Source: Coenobita brevimanus
Lineage: Eukaryota > Arthropoda > Malacostraca > Decapoda > Coenobitidae
Length of the DNA: 64,000 nt
Assembly: GCA_032717465.1 (NCBI GenBank)
Contig: CM064683.1
Span: 40,547,497 to 40,611,496, forward strand
Direction of reading: 5' to 3'
Below, piece after piece: positions 10,967-21,084 of this stretch. A program made the translations under genes and the position numbers. Numbering within the stretch: position 1 is the stretch's first letter; every line of letters starts with the position of its first letter. The notes under the pieces were generated by a model. That model was not told the DNA's origin. It ran no database searches and worked only from the letters and a program-made list of their open reading frames with translations.

Positions 10967-11115
10967 TTAGGCCCTATTCACACTATAGGGACGGTCACGC
11001 TCCAGTCACGCTCCACTCTCCGTCTGCACGTGGTTCTGGTGCATTCACACGTACGGTCCGCTCTCGCTTCGTTCACGGTCCCGTCATCCCCTCCCCCTCA
11101 ACTGAAGTGCCACCA

Positions 11116-11168
11116 CCATTGACGGAGGATGTGTGACTTTTCAAGAGTCACACATCCTCCGTCAATGG
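11116..11168. repeat. perfect 23-bp palindrome with 7-nt loop inside H1
   Basis: Left arm 11116-11138 (ccattgacggaggatgtgtg then act), loop tttcaag, right arm 11146-11168, an exact reverse complement. H3 has only one arm of this word (about 13592-13612), so the second arm was created by an inverted duplication in H1. Confidence 0.93.
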
Positions 11169-11187
11169 TCATTAAATATTTTATTTC

Positions 11188-11188
<1 letters not shown>

Positions 11189-11219
<31 letters not shown>
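11189..11219. repeat. (AG)n microsatellite
   Basis: About 15 AG dinucleotides in H1. Confidence 0.95.
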
Positions 11220-11221
<2 letters not shown>

Positions 11222-11533
11222 ACTCGCAGCAAAGAGACAAATAGTTTCACTGTAAACTCTATAACACAACCAAGTAGACAAACGCTTAAAATACGGGTGA
11301 TTTCTTGTGTCGTGGGAACGGCTTAATGAATGGTATCAGTGTCTATCCTGCCTCACCTACTATATTCATTTCCTACTCCCACTGCCACACCCATGCCCAC
11401 ACCAGCATATTGAGCCGTCCACACAACACACAAGATACTGTCAGGCGAGTTTCCAGTGTAGAGCTATAGGTCCGCCCTGAATGAAATTTCGTACTCACTG
11501 TGGGTTTAGAGATTCCACAGGACCTCTCCCTTA

Positions 11534-12437
11534 AGCCCCTGTCACACATACGTGACTCAAGGGCCGACCCCGGCGAGACTCAAGGTCGTGTCCTAATTGG
11601 CTCCCACGCCTCCCGACTGGCCCCGAATCTGCTCTGCTCATGACTGCCTAACGACCGCGTCAGGACTGCTGCACGACCTGTCATGACGTCCTCAAGAACG
11701 CGACATGATCACGAGGCGACCACGAGGTGATGGAGCTACGAGTCTTCAAATCTGAAATTTAACGAATTTTTATCAGCCACGACCGTGATACGACTGCCCA
11801 CGAACACAAGACGACTGCGTGACGCATTTGGGGAATGCACCCCAATCCCCCCACAACACCCCCACGTCCCCCCACGACCGACCCATGGGGCGGAGTATCA
11901 TATCTAGACCACCAATGACATTTAGTGAGGGGCAGGGCATCACACCTAGACCACCAGTGACACCCAACGTGGGGCGGGGCATCACACCTGAACCACCATT
12001 GACACCCAGTGTGGGGCAGGGCATCACACCTAGACCACCAATGACACTCAGCGCATCACCATGGACCTCTCCTGTGTCTAGTCAGTTGATGAGGTACATG
12101 CATTCACAACGGATTTTTTGTCAGCGATAGCATCACGACATGCAGCGACCGTATCACGACGCATCCAACTGAGCTAAGACTGCTTTACAACCGACATACA
12201 ACACTCCCGACGACGATGCAACTGTGACCCAACTTTTGGCAAGTCGTGAGGCGGCCACGATTTTTTAACGCACGCATTAAAAATTCATGAGGCTCGAGGA
12301 TTCGTCCAAGAGGCTCACGACCTTCCTCCAGAGTTCGGGCTTTGTCGGAGAATCAAGGGACGACTGATGACAAAAGCCGTTACGACCTTGAGTTGCGCCG
12401 CGGTCGGGCCTTGAGTCGCGTATGTGTGACAGGGGCT
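11534..12437. mobile_element. PIF/Harbinger-like element H2 (904 bp), nested in H1
   Basis: Terminal inverted repeats of about 55 bp. Left starts AGCCCCTGTCACACATACGT, the right complement starts AGCCCCTGTCACACATACGC, and both continue GACTCAAGG-CCGACC-CGGCG. TTA flanks it at 11531-11533 and 12438-12440. No transposase is encoded. The interior is full of dispersed cgac-rich words (acgactg, cacgacc) and holds a 42-bp minisatellite. Its ends differ from H1, so it is a separate Harbinger-type family. Confidence 0.88.
11886..12050 (+). repeat. 42-bp minisatellite inside H2
   Basis: About 3.7 copies of a unit like ggggcagggcatcacaccta followed by gaccaccaatgacaccca. Because 42 is a multiple of three, one frame reads as 14-residue repeats (GQGITPRPPVTPNV, GRGITPEPPLTPSV). 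I see no promoter, start context or relatives to argue that it is translated. Confidence 0.85.
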
Positions 12438-12621
12438 TTAGCGATATATTTTGCGTATGACACTTCTGTATTGATAGTTTTTTATTTATGTAAACTATGC
12501 CCATATTAAAACGAAATAATTTACATACAAGAGAAAGCTAAGGAGTAATGTTCAAAATAAATCGCTAAGGAAGAGTGTAAGGAAGACTACTATGCAGCTA
12601 GATGTACTTGTAAAACAGGAA

Positions 12622-12652
<31 letters not shown>

Positions 12653-12725
12653 CTCTCTCCCTCTCTCTCTCTCTCCCTCTCTCTCTCTCTCTTTCTCTCT
12701 ATCTATCTATCTATCTATCTATCTT
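12622..12725. repeat. (CT)n with (ATCT)n end
   Basis: Imperfect CT tract with CTTT and CCCT interruptions passing into six ATCT units. Confidence 0.95.
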
Positions 12726-13011
12726 TTCAAGAGACTCAGCAGCAGTACCCGTCCGTACGAGGACTGAATCAAGACCGGAGCCTAGGAGCGGAGTGAGACC
12801 ATGGTGGGTGTTCACACAGTCGGTTCGCTCCTCTCACGGTCCACTCTCGCTCCGGTCAAAATATCTTTCGAATGGATCGTGAGCGGAGCGTTCCTTGACC
12901 GCTACTGCCAGTGTGAATGCTTCCACTGAAATGCATCTAATGATATTTGACCGGACCGTGAGCAGAGCGAGAGCGGAGCGCGACCGTCCCTATAGTGTGA
13001 ATTGGGCCTTA

Positions 13012-13145
13012 CACTGACTAAACGGAGGTTACGAGATTTAATTCAAGTATTCAAAATATTCAAAGGACATGATAACATGGCTGTCGATAAATATTTCACA
13101 GTTGATCATTCGAATTATACTAGAGCCAATGGGCATAAAATAATT
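13012..13145 (+). mobile_element. host CR1-like LINE, segment 4 of 4
   Basis: Continues the CR1 frame after H1: TLTKRRLRDLIQVFKIFKG, then DKYFTVDHSNYTRANGHKII, the conserved CR1 C-terminal region. It stops abruptly at about 13145, where H3-type sequence begins. The last conserved part of the family (KRF-S---KHFF--R) is missing. Confidence 0.88.
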
Positions 13146-13768
13146 GACTAACGATCATTAAATGCATTTCAGTGGAAGCATTCACACTGGCAGTAATGGT
13201 AAAGGAACGCTCCGCTCTAGATTTATTCAAAAGATATTTTGACTGGAGCGAGAGTGGACCATGAGCGGAGCGATCCGACCTTGTGAACACCCTCCACGGT
13301 CTCGCTCCGCTCCAGTCTTGATTCAGCTCTCTGAATGATGTGTTTTCCTTTTTCAGGTCATCCTCAATTTTTGATAGTATTTTTTCAAATGTTCCAATGT
13401 TCAATCTAAAATAACTGTGAAATTTACTTTCATCATCAATCAGATGAGGAAACAGTGTATGGAAATCCCCTTCACTTTTCCTATCTTGCAAGATTGGATG
13501 AACCCACACTCTCTTTTCCGACTCTGTTTTCTTCTCTCCTCTTCTTCTTCATCCAGTGCAATGGCGATCATTGCCAACTCGGCTCGTGAAAAGTCACACA
13601 TCCTCCATCAATGGTGGCGGCACTTCTACTGTTGCGGGAGAGGGGATGACGGGACCGTGAGTGAAGCGAGAGCGGACCGGACGTGGGAATGCACCAGGAC
13701 CGTGAGCGGAGCGAGAGTGGAGGGTGACGAGAGCGTGACCGTCCCTATAGAGTAGTATGAATAGGGTT
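13146..13768 (-). mobile_element. truncated PIF/Harbinger element H3 with HARBI1-like coding remnant
   Basis: The right end (minus-strand start, 13768) matches the H1 left end for ~190 bp, including the ctatagggacggtcacgctc word, and is bordered by TTA at 13769-13771. Inward on the minus strand comes transposase coding, then abruptly subterminal GC-rich repeat sequence (agcggagcgagacc) without the catalytic domain. No second terminus is seen at 13146, so that side is deleted or was lost on insertion into the CR1. Confidence 0.75.
13325..13560 (-). pseudogene. N-terminal fragment of a PIF/Harbinger nuclease (HARBI1/ALP1-like)
   Basis: The frame reads WVHPILQDRKSEGDFHTLF, then DDESKFHSYFRLNIGTFEKI and KENTSFRE. 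This is the N-terminal signature of HARBI1-type nucleases, just ahead of the DDE domain. Coding stops after TSFRE, where the sequence jumps into terminal-repeat DNA; the whole DDE nuclease domain is absent. A glutamate-rich leader (LDEEEERRKQS) precedes it in a shifted frame, so there is also a frame slip near 13500. Confidence 0.8.
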
Positions 13769-13840
13769 TTAGACCCTATTTACATTACACTATAGGGACG
13801 GCAATAGTGCAGGCAAGGCTGCCACACCACCCCTGAACAT
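13769..13840 (+). mobile_element. left terminus of another Harbinger copy (H4)
   Basis: Directly after the end of H3 and a shared TTA comes GACCCTATTTACATTACACT followed by atagggacgg, a diverged H1-type left end in opposite orientation. Similarity fades after about 13810. Confidence 0.6.
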
Positions 13841-14397
13841 CCTCACTGTGCAGTGTGCAATGTGCAATTTCCAATCTGTGTCCACAGACGCCCCGTTAAC
13901 TCAGCGTACCCGTACATAGTGTCATGCGTTATTTGTTTAGTTGATTATTCATTTTACTTTACTACTTTCTCTTTCAGTTTATTCGTACTGGTAGCTTATA
14001 GAAAAGATTATAGAATGAAACTTTTCCGTTTCAGTCTCTCCTATGATATTTTCATGTCAGTTTTTCCATGATGCATGTTTTTTTTTCTCGTTTTTCCTGC
14101 CACGTTTAACTGGAAAGTTTGGAGGCAGGGGAGCTTTCTTGCTTTACTATCCTTATCCTCCAGCATGTAGAATTAGATACTGTAGTCATAGTCTACTCTG
14201 TAACAAACAGCCTCGAAAGGACCATGAGTTGTGTTGCTGTTTGCTTTCCTTTTGTACTCCTTTGTACTCCCTCCTCCCCATCTCAGTCTTCCAGTTGGTA
14301 GGTTAATCTCTCATACACATCTTTGTCTTTCCGTCTTTCCTCTTCCTTTTCTCTTCACCTATTCATTAATATCGTTTAATACTTTCATGATGGTAGA
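13841..14397. other. no gene seen
   Basis: T-rich sequence in which short frames occur by chance. No conserved motif. Confidence 0.5.
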
Positions 14398-14620
14398 ATG
14401 AAGAAAGAGAGGTTAAGTAGGAAACAGTATTTGAATGAGGAGGGTGGGGAGAGAAGGGGAGGGGAATCAATGACGAAATGGAGGAATGGGTTTGCGAGGT
14501 ACAATGCTGAAGTTGGCATGAGTTGGAGAGAAGACAGCCTGATAACGAAGGGCAGGATGATATGGAAGAGATTTGTTTGTTGCCACCCCTGCTTGGATTA
14601 AAGCGTCTGGCTAAAGGTTA
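14398..14620 (+). mobile_element. RTE-like 3' fragment
   Basis: Plus-strand remnant of the very C-terminal end of an RTE-like polyprotein: KWRNGFARYNAEVGMSW, then IWKRFVCCHPCLD and a 3' word attaaagcgtctggct like the ends of B and B' (family pattern W--FVCG-P--D). No tail microsatellite remains. Heavily diverged. Confidence 0.6.
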
Positions 14621-14942
14621 AATGGTAACTCTGTAATCAGTATTACTTCAACATAGCCAACATCCTGCCACCTCAGCCGACCAACACAGATGACTCAGAC
14701 TCACCTAACCAGTCACATCGCGAGTAAATCTTCGTTCAGCCTGGTTATCAACTCAAAGTGCACCAATTGCAATGAACCAATTAGAACAGACGTTCCACTG
14801 TTATTGTCCAAGTGATAACATGTGATGATGTGTGATGCTAATCAGTAGCTAACTCACTACCAACACAGACAGTCAACAATGCCAACAAAGCTAACATCCA
14901 ACAAACAGAACCAACTAACAGCAAATACAAAAAACAGAGAAA
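14621..14942. other. no gene seen
   Basis: AC-rich sequence with nothing recognised. Confidence 0.5.
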
Positions 14943-14976
14943 TATCTATCTATCTATCTATCTATTGCCAGACGCC

Positions 14977-16850
14977 TCAATCCCGTTTGGGGTGGCCACA
15001 AACAAATCGCCTCCAAGTCGCCCTGTCCCCCGCCATTTCACTACCCTGCTCCCAACTCACACCCCCCTCTCTCATATACCTCTCCACCCCATCCCTCCAT
15101 CTCATCCTCGGTCTCCCCCTCCCTCTTCCACCCTCCACCTCACTCACATACACTCTCTTCGTCAGTCTTTCACCCTCCATCCTCTCCACATGGCCAAACC
15201 ACCTCAGTGTGTTCCTCACAACGCTTCCTATCACATCCACATCAACACCACAACGCTCCTTTATATCCTCATTCGTCAGCCTGTCTCTCCACGTGACTCC
15301 ACAAGCTCCTCTTAAATAACTCATTTCCACTGCTCTCACTCTTGACTTGTGTCCTTCCAACAACGTCCAAGCTTCACTTCCGTACGTTAGAGTTGGTATC
15401 ACAATACTGTCATGTAGTAACTTTTACGTCCAGGCTCACTTCCCAGTTTCTACTCACTGCTTTCAAGGAACCAGCAACCTTTCTTCCCTGCTGTACCCTT
15501 TCAAGCACTTCACCCTCCAAACCTCCATCCTTACTCATCACACTACCCAAATACTTAAACGTACTCACATTTTCCAATTCCTCACCATCCAACCTCGCTA
15601 TACATTCACTGACTTCACCTCTCTCAAAGACCATCACTTTACTCTTCCCTACATTCACCTTTAGGTTCCGTTTCTTACACACTCTCTCAAACTCATCCAC
15701 CAAGCCTTGTAGCTCCCCTTCATCTTCACTCAACAACACAGTATCATCTGCAAACAACAGTACAGGGAGTTTCCAAACACTATCCCTCTCTCACCAGGGC
15801 CACTCCAACATCCACTACCCTACCTTGTACCTCTTTATTACCCCATCCATGTACAGATTGAACAACCATGGAGACATGACACATCCCTGTTTCAAACCAA
15901 CTTTCAAAAGAGAAAAATTCACTTAGTTCACCATCCACACGCACTGCAGCCTTAGCACCATCATACATACTCGTCACAGCATTCAACAACGTCCCATCTA
16001 CTCCATATATTCTTAACACTTTCCACAATCCTTGTCTATCCACCCTGTCATATGCTTTCTCCAAATCCATGAAAGCCGCATACAACTTCTTTCCTTTTTC
16101 TAGAAACTTTTCCACTAAAGATCTAAGAATGAATATCTGATCTACACAACCTCTTCCCTTCCTAAAGCCTCCTGTTCTTCTCCAACTAATTTCTCTGTTC
16201 TTTCTCTAACTCTGTCTATAAGTATCCTACCATACACTTTTCCTATTATACTAAGAAGACAAATGCCCCTATGATTACCACACACTTCTTTTTCCCTTTT
16301 CCTTTGTACAAGGGAATAATTATACCTGACTTCCAATCCTCCGGGACTCTACCTCCTCCCAGGCCAATCTGCACATCTTCCACATCCATTCTACTACTAT
16401 CTCTCCCCATGCTTCAGCATCTCACCACACACTCCATCAATTCCTGGGGCTTTCCCCCTGATTTAACTTTCTTGATTGCTTCCACAATCTCTATCCTACT
16501 GATTTCTACCTGTCTTCTCACCTCCTCCTTCTCCCAGCCATTCCCCAGCCACTTATACTCGCATTACTTCCATCCTCTACGTTCAACAATTCCTTAAAGT
16601 GTTCTCTCCATCTGCTCACTTTTTCTCCCTTCTCCACTAGTAATCTACCATGTTTATCTTTCACTCCCCTGCTAACTTCACTTCCACCCTGTCTTACTCT
16701 TTTCACTTCTCTCCAGAACATTTTCTTACAGTCCCTCCACTTTACACTCAAATTCCTTCCAAATTCCTCATCCACTCTCTTCTTACTCTCTCTTACTAAT
16801 CTTTTCACCTCTCGTCGTTTCCACATATAACTCTCTCTTCTGCCTCTCAA
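14977..16850 (-). pseudogene. B1 reverse transcriptase and C-terminal region, frame-broken
   Basis: Reverse transcriptase motifs in order on the minus strand: NHRGICLLSIIGKVYGR (about 16290), YAAFMDLEKAYDRVDR with the first catalytic aspartate (about 16070), a damaged QGCVMSPW region (about 15890) and FADDTVLLSEDEGEL with the catalytic pair (about 15757). Then come TFKYLGSVMSKDG, TLTYGSEAWTLLEGHKSR and the RTE-like tail LRWFGHVERMEGERLTKR, RGRPRMRWRDGVERYM and WRRFVCGHPKRD. At least four frame slips; the part upstream of RGICLL is in yet another frame. Dead copy. Confidence 0.88.
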
Positions 16851-16869
16851 CTTCTTCCACGCCCGTATT

Positions 16870-18043
16870 TCTCATCCATTCATTGTATGCTTTCTTCTTT
16901 GTGCCACAGCCTGTTTCACCTCTTCAGTCCACCACGCTGTTCCTTGCACCCCCCTCCGTCTTCTCTTCCTTCCACACACCACATCACATGCTGCACATAT
17001 TTCTTCGGTAAATATCTTACACACACCTTCCACGTCTCCCATCTGCTCCAATTCATATTTGCCCAATCGTTCCTCCACTTCTCTCTTATACTCTGCCTTT
17101 TTCTCATCCTCTTGTAACCTTTCCACTCTCCTTGCAACTACTCCTTCCTCTCGTCTTTCCCTTCTTCTATTCCTCCATCTTACTTGCATCCTAATTCTGG
17201 CCACCACCAAGTAGTGGTCAGAAAGGCCACTCCCCCAACCTCTATAAACTCTTGCATCCAATATACATCTTCGCATCCTTTCATCCACACACACATAATC
17301 AATCATTGCCTTCCTTTTCATTCAGTTCACCACCCACCCTTCTCATCACTGCCATGTATACCTGTGGATCATTTTATGCCTGAAGAGGGTATTGGCTATT
17401 ACCAACCCCCTCCCAGCACAGATGTCCACTAACGCACTCCCATTCTCATCTATCTCAGCAGGCACACCCCACTCACCAACTATTCCATCCACCTTCACAT
17501 TACCAACTTTACCATTCATATCACCGATCAAAAACACTCTCTCATTCCTTCCAAACTTTTCCATGCACACTTCCACATTTGTCCAGAACTCTTCTCTCAC
17601 TCTTCTAGCACGATCTTGCGTTGGCGCATACACACACACAATCGCCCACATTTGTATTCCAACTTTCAACTTACCCACACAATCCTTGACCCAACTGATC
17701 CATACTGTCTTATGCTCTTCTTCCATCTTTTACTCACAACTATACACACTCCTTCCTTTGCCCTCTCATTCTCATCTACTCCTGCACATATACCCCATCC
17801 ATACTCCCATTCTCTCACACTTTCTCCTCTCCATTTTGTTTCAGTTATTCCACATACATCCACTTTCGCATCCTCAAGCACCTGGACAATCTCTCTCTCT
17901 TTCACCTCATCATTCGCTCCTCTTACATTCCATGTACACATTACCAAGTCCTTTGTCCGGTCCTGGGTCGTCAACGTTTGGTCAGTCCTTGTCCGAGGCT
18001 TCTTGTTTGTTTTTTTAGTTAGTTGTTTTCCGGGGAGGGGCAC
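16870..18043 (-). pseudogene. B1 endonuclease domain and linker, frame-broken
   Basis: The apurinic-type endonuclease is spread over three frames. The first (18043-17666) has CTWNVRGAND and CGITETKWRGE; the second (17726-17346) has CVYAPTQDRARR and FLIGDMNGKVGN; the third (17321-16872) has IDYVCVDERMRR and the closing GLSDHYLVVARIRM. These contain the expected Asn, Glu, Asp and Ser-Asp-His residues, so the domain was once functional. Breaks lie near 17710 and 17335. The linker holds a lysine/arginine-rich, coiled-coil-like stretch. It would have nicked target DNA for target-primed reverse transcription. Confidence 0.85.
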
Positions 18044-18136
18044 TAACCCTCCGCCAACCCTTTTAGTCGCCTTTTACGACAAGCAGGGATACTGGGGGAG
18101 TATTCTTGAAAACCCCCCTACCCCCAGTTACCAGCC

Positions 18137-18560
18137 TGGTCAAACCACGATCATACCGCCAGTCAGCCCTCCTTCAACGTGGTCATTAAATCGAAATGAA
18201 GTAATAAGCACCAACAACCCGCTCGACGTATGGCCTGCAGAACTGGTCCCATTAGCTTAGTGAATGGCAGGGCAAGAGTAGCGGGGTGACGAGGGGTGAC
18301 ATTGGTGTGGTGGTGTGACAAGAGTGAGGGTACTGGGGTGGGGTGACAAGAAGTGAAGAACTGGGAAGGGGATGTTTGGTACATAGTTCACAGCTCAATT
18401 CAGTAATTTCTTACATGATAAGGTTAACTAATTAATTGGCATTCCAACCCTTCCAGCCCACTTCACTTTGTCACACTATACGCTGTCTCTCTTCATTTCC
18501 AAACTCCAACATCTCCCAGCCGATTTCCCTTCCCACCCCCTCCCTTTCCCATTTTTCCCT
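18137..18560. other. no gene seen
   Basis: G-rich stretch (about 18260-18370) of gtgac/ggggtg words, then AT-rich sequence. No recognised element. Confidence 0.45.
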
Positions 18561-19160
18561 TGCCGCCTTTGCTTTGTGCTTCTGAACTACGTGGTTATAC
18601 TCATGAAAATTGTGTCCTCATAATGATTCATGATCATACACCAGAATCATGGAGATTTCCATTTCTCATCCTTATTCCTTTTCCCTTCCTACTTTATCTC
18701 CTTCCCTCCCTTCTCCTCCCATTTTCCCTTCGCTTATACCACTACTTTCCTCAGTCTCCTTTGCTTCCCCTTTGTGTTCCCTTCCCTGCCATGAGGGTAA
18801 TAAAAAAAAAAAGTCATCTCATCTTTCTTCTAGTTTATCTCGCTTCCACTGTCTTCACTTACTACTCCACCGTTCCGTTTTTCCATTCTCTCATTTCCCT
18901 TCCACTCATGCAACTTGCGGTCCAAAGTTTCTCCACCTTTGTTTACTTTCTCTTCCCAGTTTGCTTCTCTTTTCGTTTCTTCTCTTCCCATCCCTTTCAA
19001 CTTCTTCAGTCCCCTCCCTCCTCATTCCCTTTTCTTTTCTCTTCATCAGATATCCTTCAGCCCTCTTCCCTTCCCTTTTCTATCTCACCAATAACCTTCA
19101 ACGTCCTTCCCCTCTCGACCATCACTTTCCCTTTTCTCTCTATCCCTGCCTGCCGTTGTG
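18561..19160 (+). repeat. pyrimidine-rich low-complexity tract
   Basis: Several hundred bases dominated by C and T on the plus strand (ccttccc, tttctc words). Apparent frames of 170-248 codons here are rich in Ser, Leu, Pro and Phe, as expected from such composition, and are not taken as genes. Confidence 0.8.
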
Positions 19161-19965
19161 AATTACCCAATGACCTCCACAGAAACTGTGTGTTCCTATT
19201 AACCCCAAGCTATAAATGCCTTTGTTGTGGCAGTTATCGGGATATTGGTCTCGTATATTGGCACTGGCTCCACTACTTACCACCGACATTTTACCTTTTC
19301 CTTTAATTATTCGTCGCACGCTACACCCAAGCCAGCACATCATTAAACTGAATCAGGCAAATCATAACAGAATACTCCAGGCTAACTCGTCTAAAAAACT
19401 ATAGTAAACCGAGTCTATTAAACCTAACTCTTATTACTTAACAGAAACTGAATAAAGCCAGGCATAATTAGCATAATTATAACAACCCTTTCAATACGAT
19501 GACACTTCTTGTATTCTATTGTCGGTACTTTTATGCGATTTAATGCTGCTTAGGACTGATTTTTCAAATTGGAGATGGAAGGTGTTGCCTTCATTAATCC
19601 CGTTGTCACCGGAGAACTCACCTCAGCTGAATATAAATCGTGTGATGCCAGCTACAACAAGATACAAAAAGACGTCACTGTATAGAAGGGCTGAAATGGT
19701 TTTCAGCACTGAAGTATATCTACCAGGCTTCTAGTGTTTTCCATTTCTTCCTCAGTGATGTTCATTTTCTTTCTTCAGTGATTTCTCTATCTACTCAGGA
19801 TGTTCCAACAGGCTGTCAACCTCCGTACGGCAAGATTTTCAAATCTTTTTCCAATCAGACCTGCATGATGAGTGAATGGAAGTTCGGCTCGTGTAATTAG
19901 GCACGCTGATGAAAATTTATCTTAGCTTCTTATGTTAGTTTCTGTATCAAAGTCTTACCCACCTG

Positions 19966-19997
<32 letters not shown>

Positions 19998-20465
19998 CTG
20001 TCCTCTAAAAATTCATCCAACCTCAGATGGAACGAGGTAGGGGTTAGAAACAAAGAAAGAGATCAGTCAGGAAGGAGTATCATCATCATCACCACCATCA
20101 TCCTAACCCTGATACTCAGCTACGCGGCTGGGTGTTCTGGGATTAAAAATCAAAGATTATTCAGTTAATGGGGAGAACATCGTCACCATCATCATAACTG
20201 TAACTCTCACATAATAGACGGGATGAAGTATGGTCCAGAAACAAAGGGAAAGCATTATACCTGTAGAGAACCATCAAAGACCGCCCAATCATCCTAATTT
20301 CAGTCATTAAGCCAGATCAAAACTACTTTATCTTCACAACAATCACAGTCAGTATAATTCTTCCAATGAAACAATTCACTATTTTTTTTTTTTTTAATAT
20401 CAAGACTTCGTATTAATTCCTGATATACGGACATTATAGACTGAAACCTAGAAAAGACGTATTTC

Positions 20466-20468
<3 letters not shown>
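19161..20468. other. no gene seen; short (ATC)n tract
   Basis: AT-rich sequence with an (ATC)n run at about 19970-19997 and further cat-rich words to 20200. No coding signal beyond chance frames. Confidence 0.5.

Positions 20469-20469
<1 letters not shown>

Positions 20470-20529
<60 letters not shown>
20470..20529. repeat. (GA)n microsatellite
   Basis: About 30 GA dinucleotides. Confidence 0.98.
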
Positions 20530-20533
<4 letters not shown>

Positions 20534-20676
20534 AGACTACGACTAAGGTGGAATATACAGTCCTTGTCGTTTCAGCACAGCGTCAAAATATAAACTGTAT
20601 ATAATAGTCAGCGGGCAACAAGAATAAAGCTGTTAAGATTGTGAAGGTGAAACTATACTCATTTTTTTTTTAAATT

Positions 20677-20870
20677 ATTGAGGCGACGATGCACCTGACG
20701 GGATGGTGATGATTGGCTGAATGCATCAAGGCCAAATAACATCGTTGTATTTCAAATAAAATACCAGGTAATGTGAATCGAAACTTATTTACTAACTCAA
20801 ATTTCTCCCTCAGATATATCTTGCATTCAGCCAATCATCACCAACCTGTCAAGGGCATTTTCGCCTCGAT
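20677..20870. mobile_element. foldback/MITE-like unit with 49-bp inverted repeats
   Basis: Left arm 20677-20725 and right arm 20822-20870 are reverse complements at 42 of 49 positions; the inner 21 bases are identical (ggtgatgattggctgaatgc plus a). The ~96-bp centre has no coding. A T-run (20662-20671) lies outside the left arm and an A-run (20871-20886) outside the right arm, so the whole can fold into an extended hairpin. The class is unknown and no clear target duplication was found. Confidence 0.85.
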
Positions 20871-20886
20871 AAAAAAAAAAAAAAAA

Positions 20887-21084
20887 GTGTAGAAGAGCAA
20901 GAATAATTTATAAATGACATCTTCACAACAAGTTTGATTAACGAAGGAAACAAAAATACAAGCAAGGGAGAAGTGGTGTAAGAAATAGTAAAGTCCCGAG
21001 CCTTCATTAGCAGAGTGTCATATCACCAAGGACAATGCCACTCCACAAGCAATTATACCCACTCTCGCGGTGTGGGTGTGTGTG
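20887..21084. other. no gene seen
   Basis: Short AT-rich spacer; a (GT)n run begins at about 21073. Confidence 0.5.

Larger units (their letters stand above)
10970..13008. mobile_element. PIF/Harbinger-like element H1 (non-autonomous), inserted in the CR1
   Basis: The terminal inverted repeats begin GGCCCTATTCACACTATAGG (left, 10970) and GGCCCAATTCACACTATAGG (complement of the right end, 13008), alike for ~27 bp, followed by GC-rich subterminal repeats of ggagcggagcgag type. TTA flanks both sides: 7193-7195 or its piggyBac-duplicated copy 10967-10969, and 13009-13011. A 3-bp TTA duplication is the PIF/Harbinger signature. Removing it restores the CR1 codons exactly. It contains H2, a 23-bp perfect palindrome and a (CT)n/(ATCT)n tract, but no clear transposase. 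H3 next door, which shares these ends, still has HARBI1-like coding. Confidence 0.85.
14943..18136 (-). mobile_element. RTE-like LINE B1, near full length
   Basis: Minus-strand copy. The 5' leader (18136-17990) carries tgtcgtaaaaggcgactaaa and gagggttagtgcccctcccc; then come endonuclease, linker, reverse transcriptase and C-terminal region. The 3' end is ...ggcgtctggcaatagatagata (plus strand (ATCT)n at 14943-14965). A very short 3' UTR and a microsatellite tail fit RTE-like LINEs. B2, B3 and the short unit at 41 kb share this 3' end. Confidence 0.9.

Noticed and set aside
11819..12130. 103-codon frame with 14-residue repeats in H2
   Set aside because: The repeats follow from the 42-bp minisatellite inside a non-autonomous transposon. 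No support for translation.
15342..15926. 194-codon plus-strand frame, and similar plus frames at 38635-39314 and 47611-48036
   Set aside because: All are antisense to B-family reverse transcriptase coding and appear in parallel in each B copy.
18560..19306. 248-codon plus-strand frame (and overlapping 170-codon frame)
   Set aside because: Composition is Leu/Pro/Ser/Phe-rich, as expected from the pyrimidine-rich DNA. No domain, and two long frames overlap.
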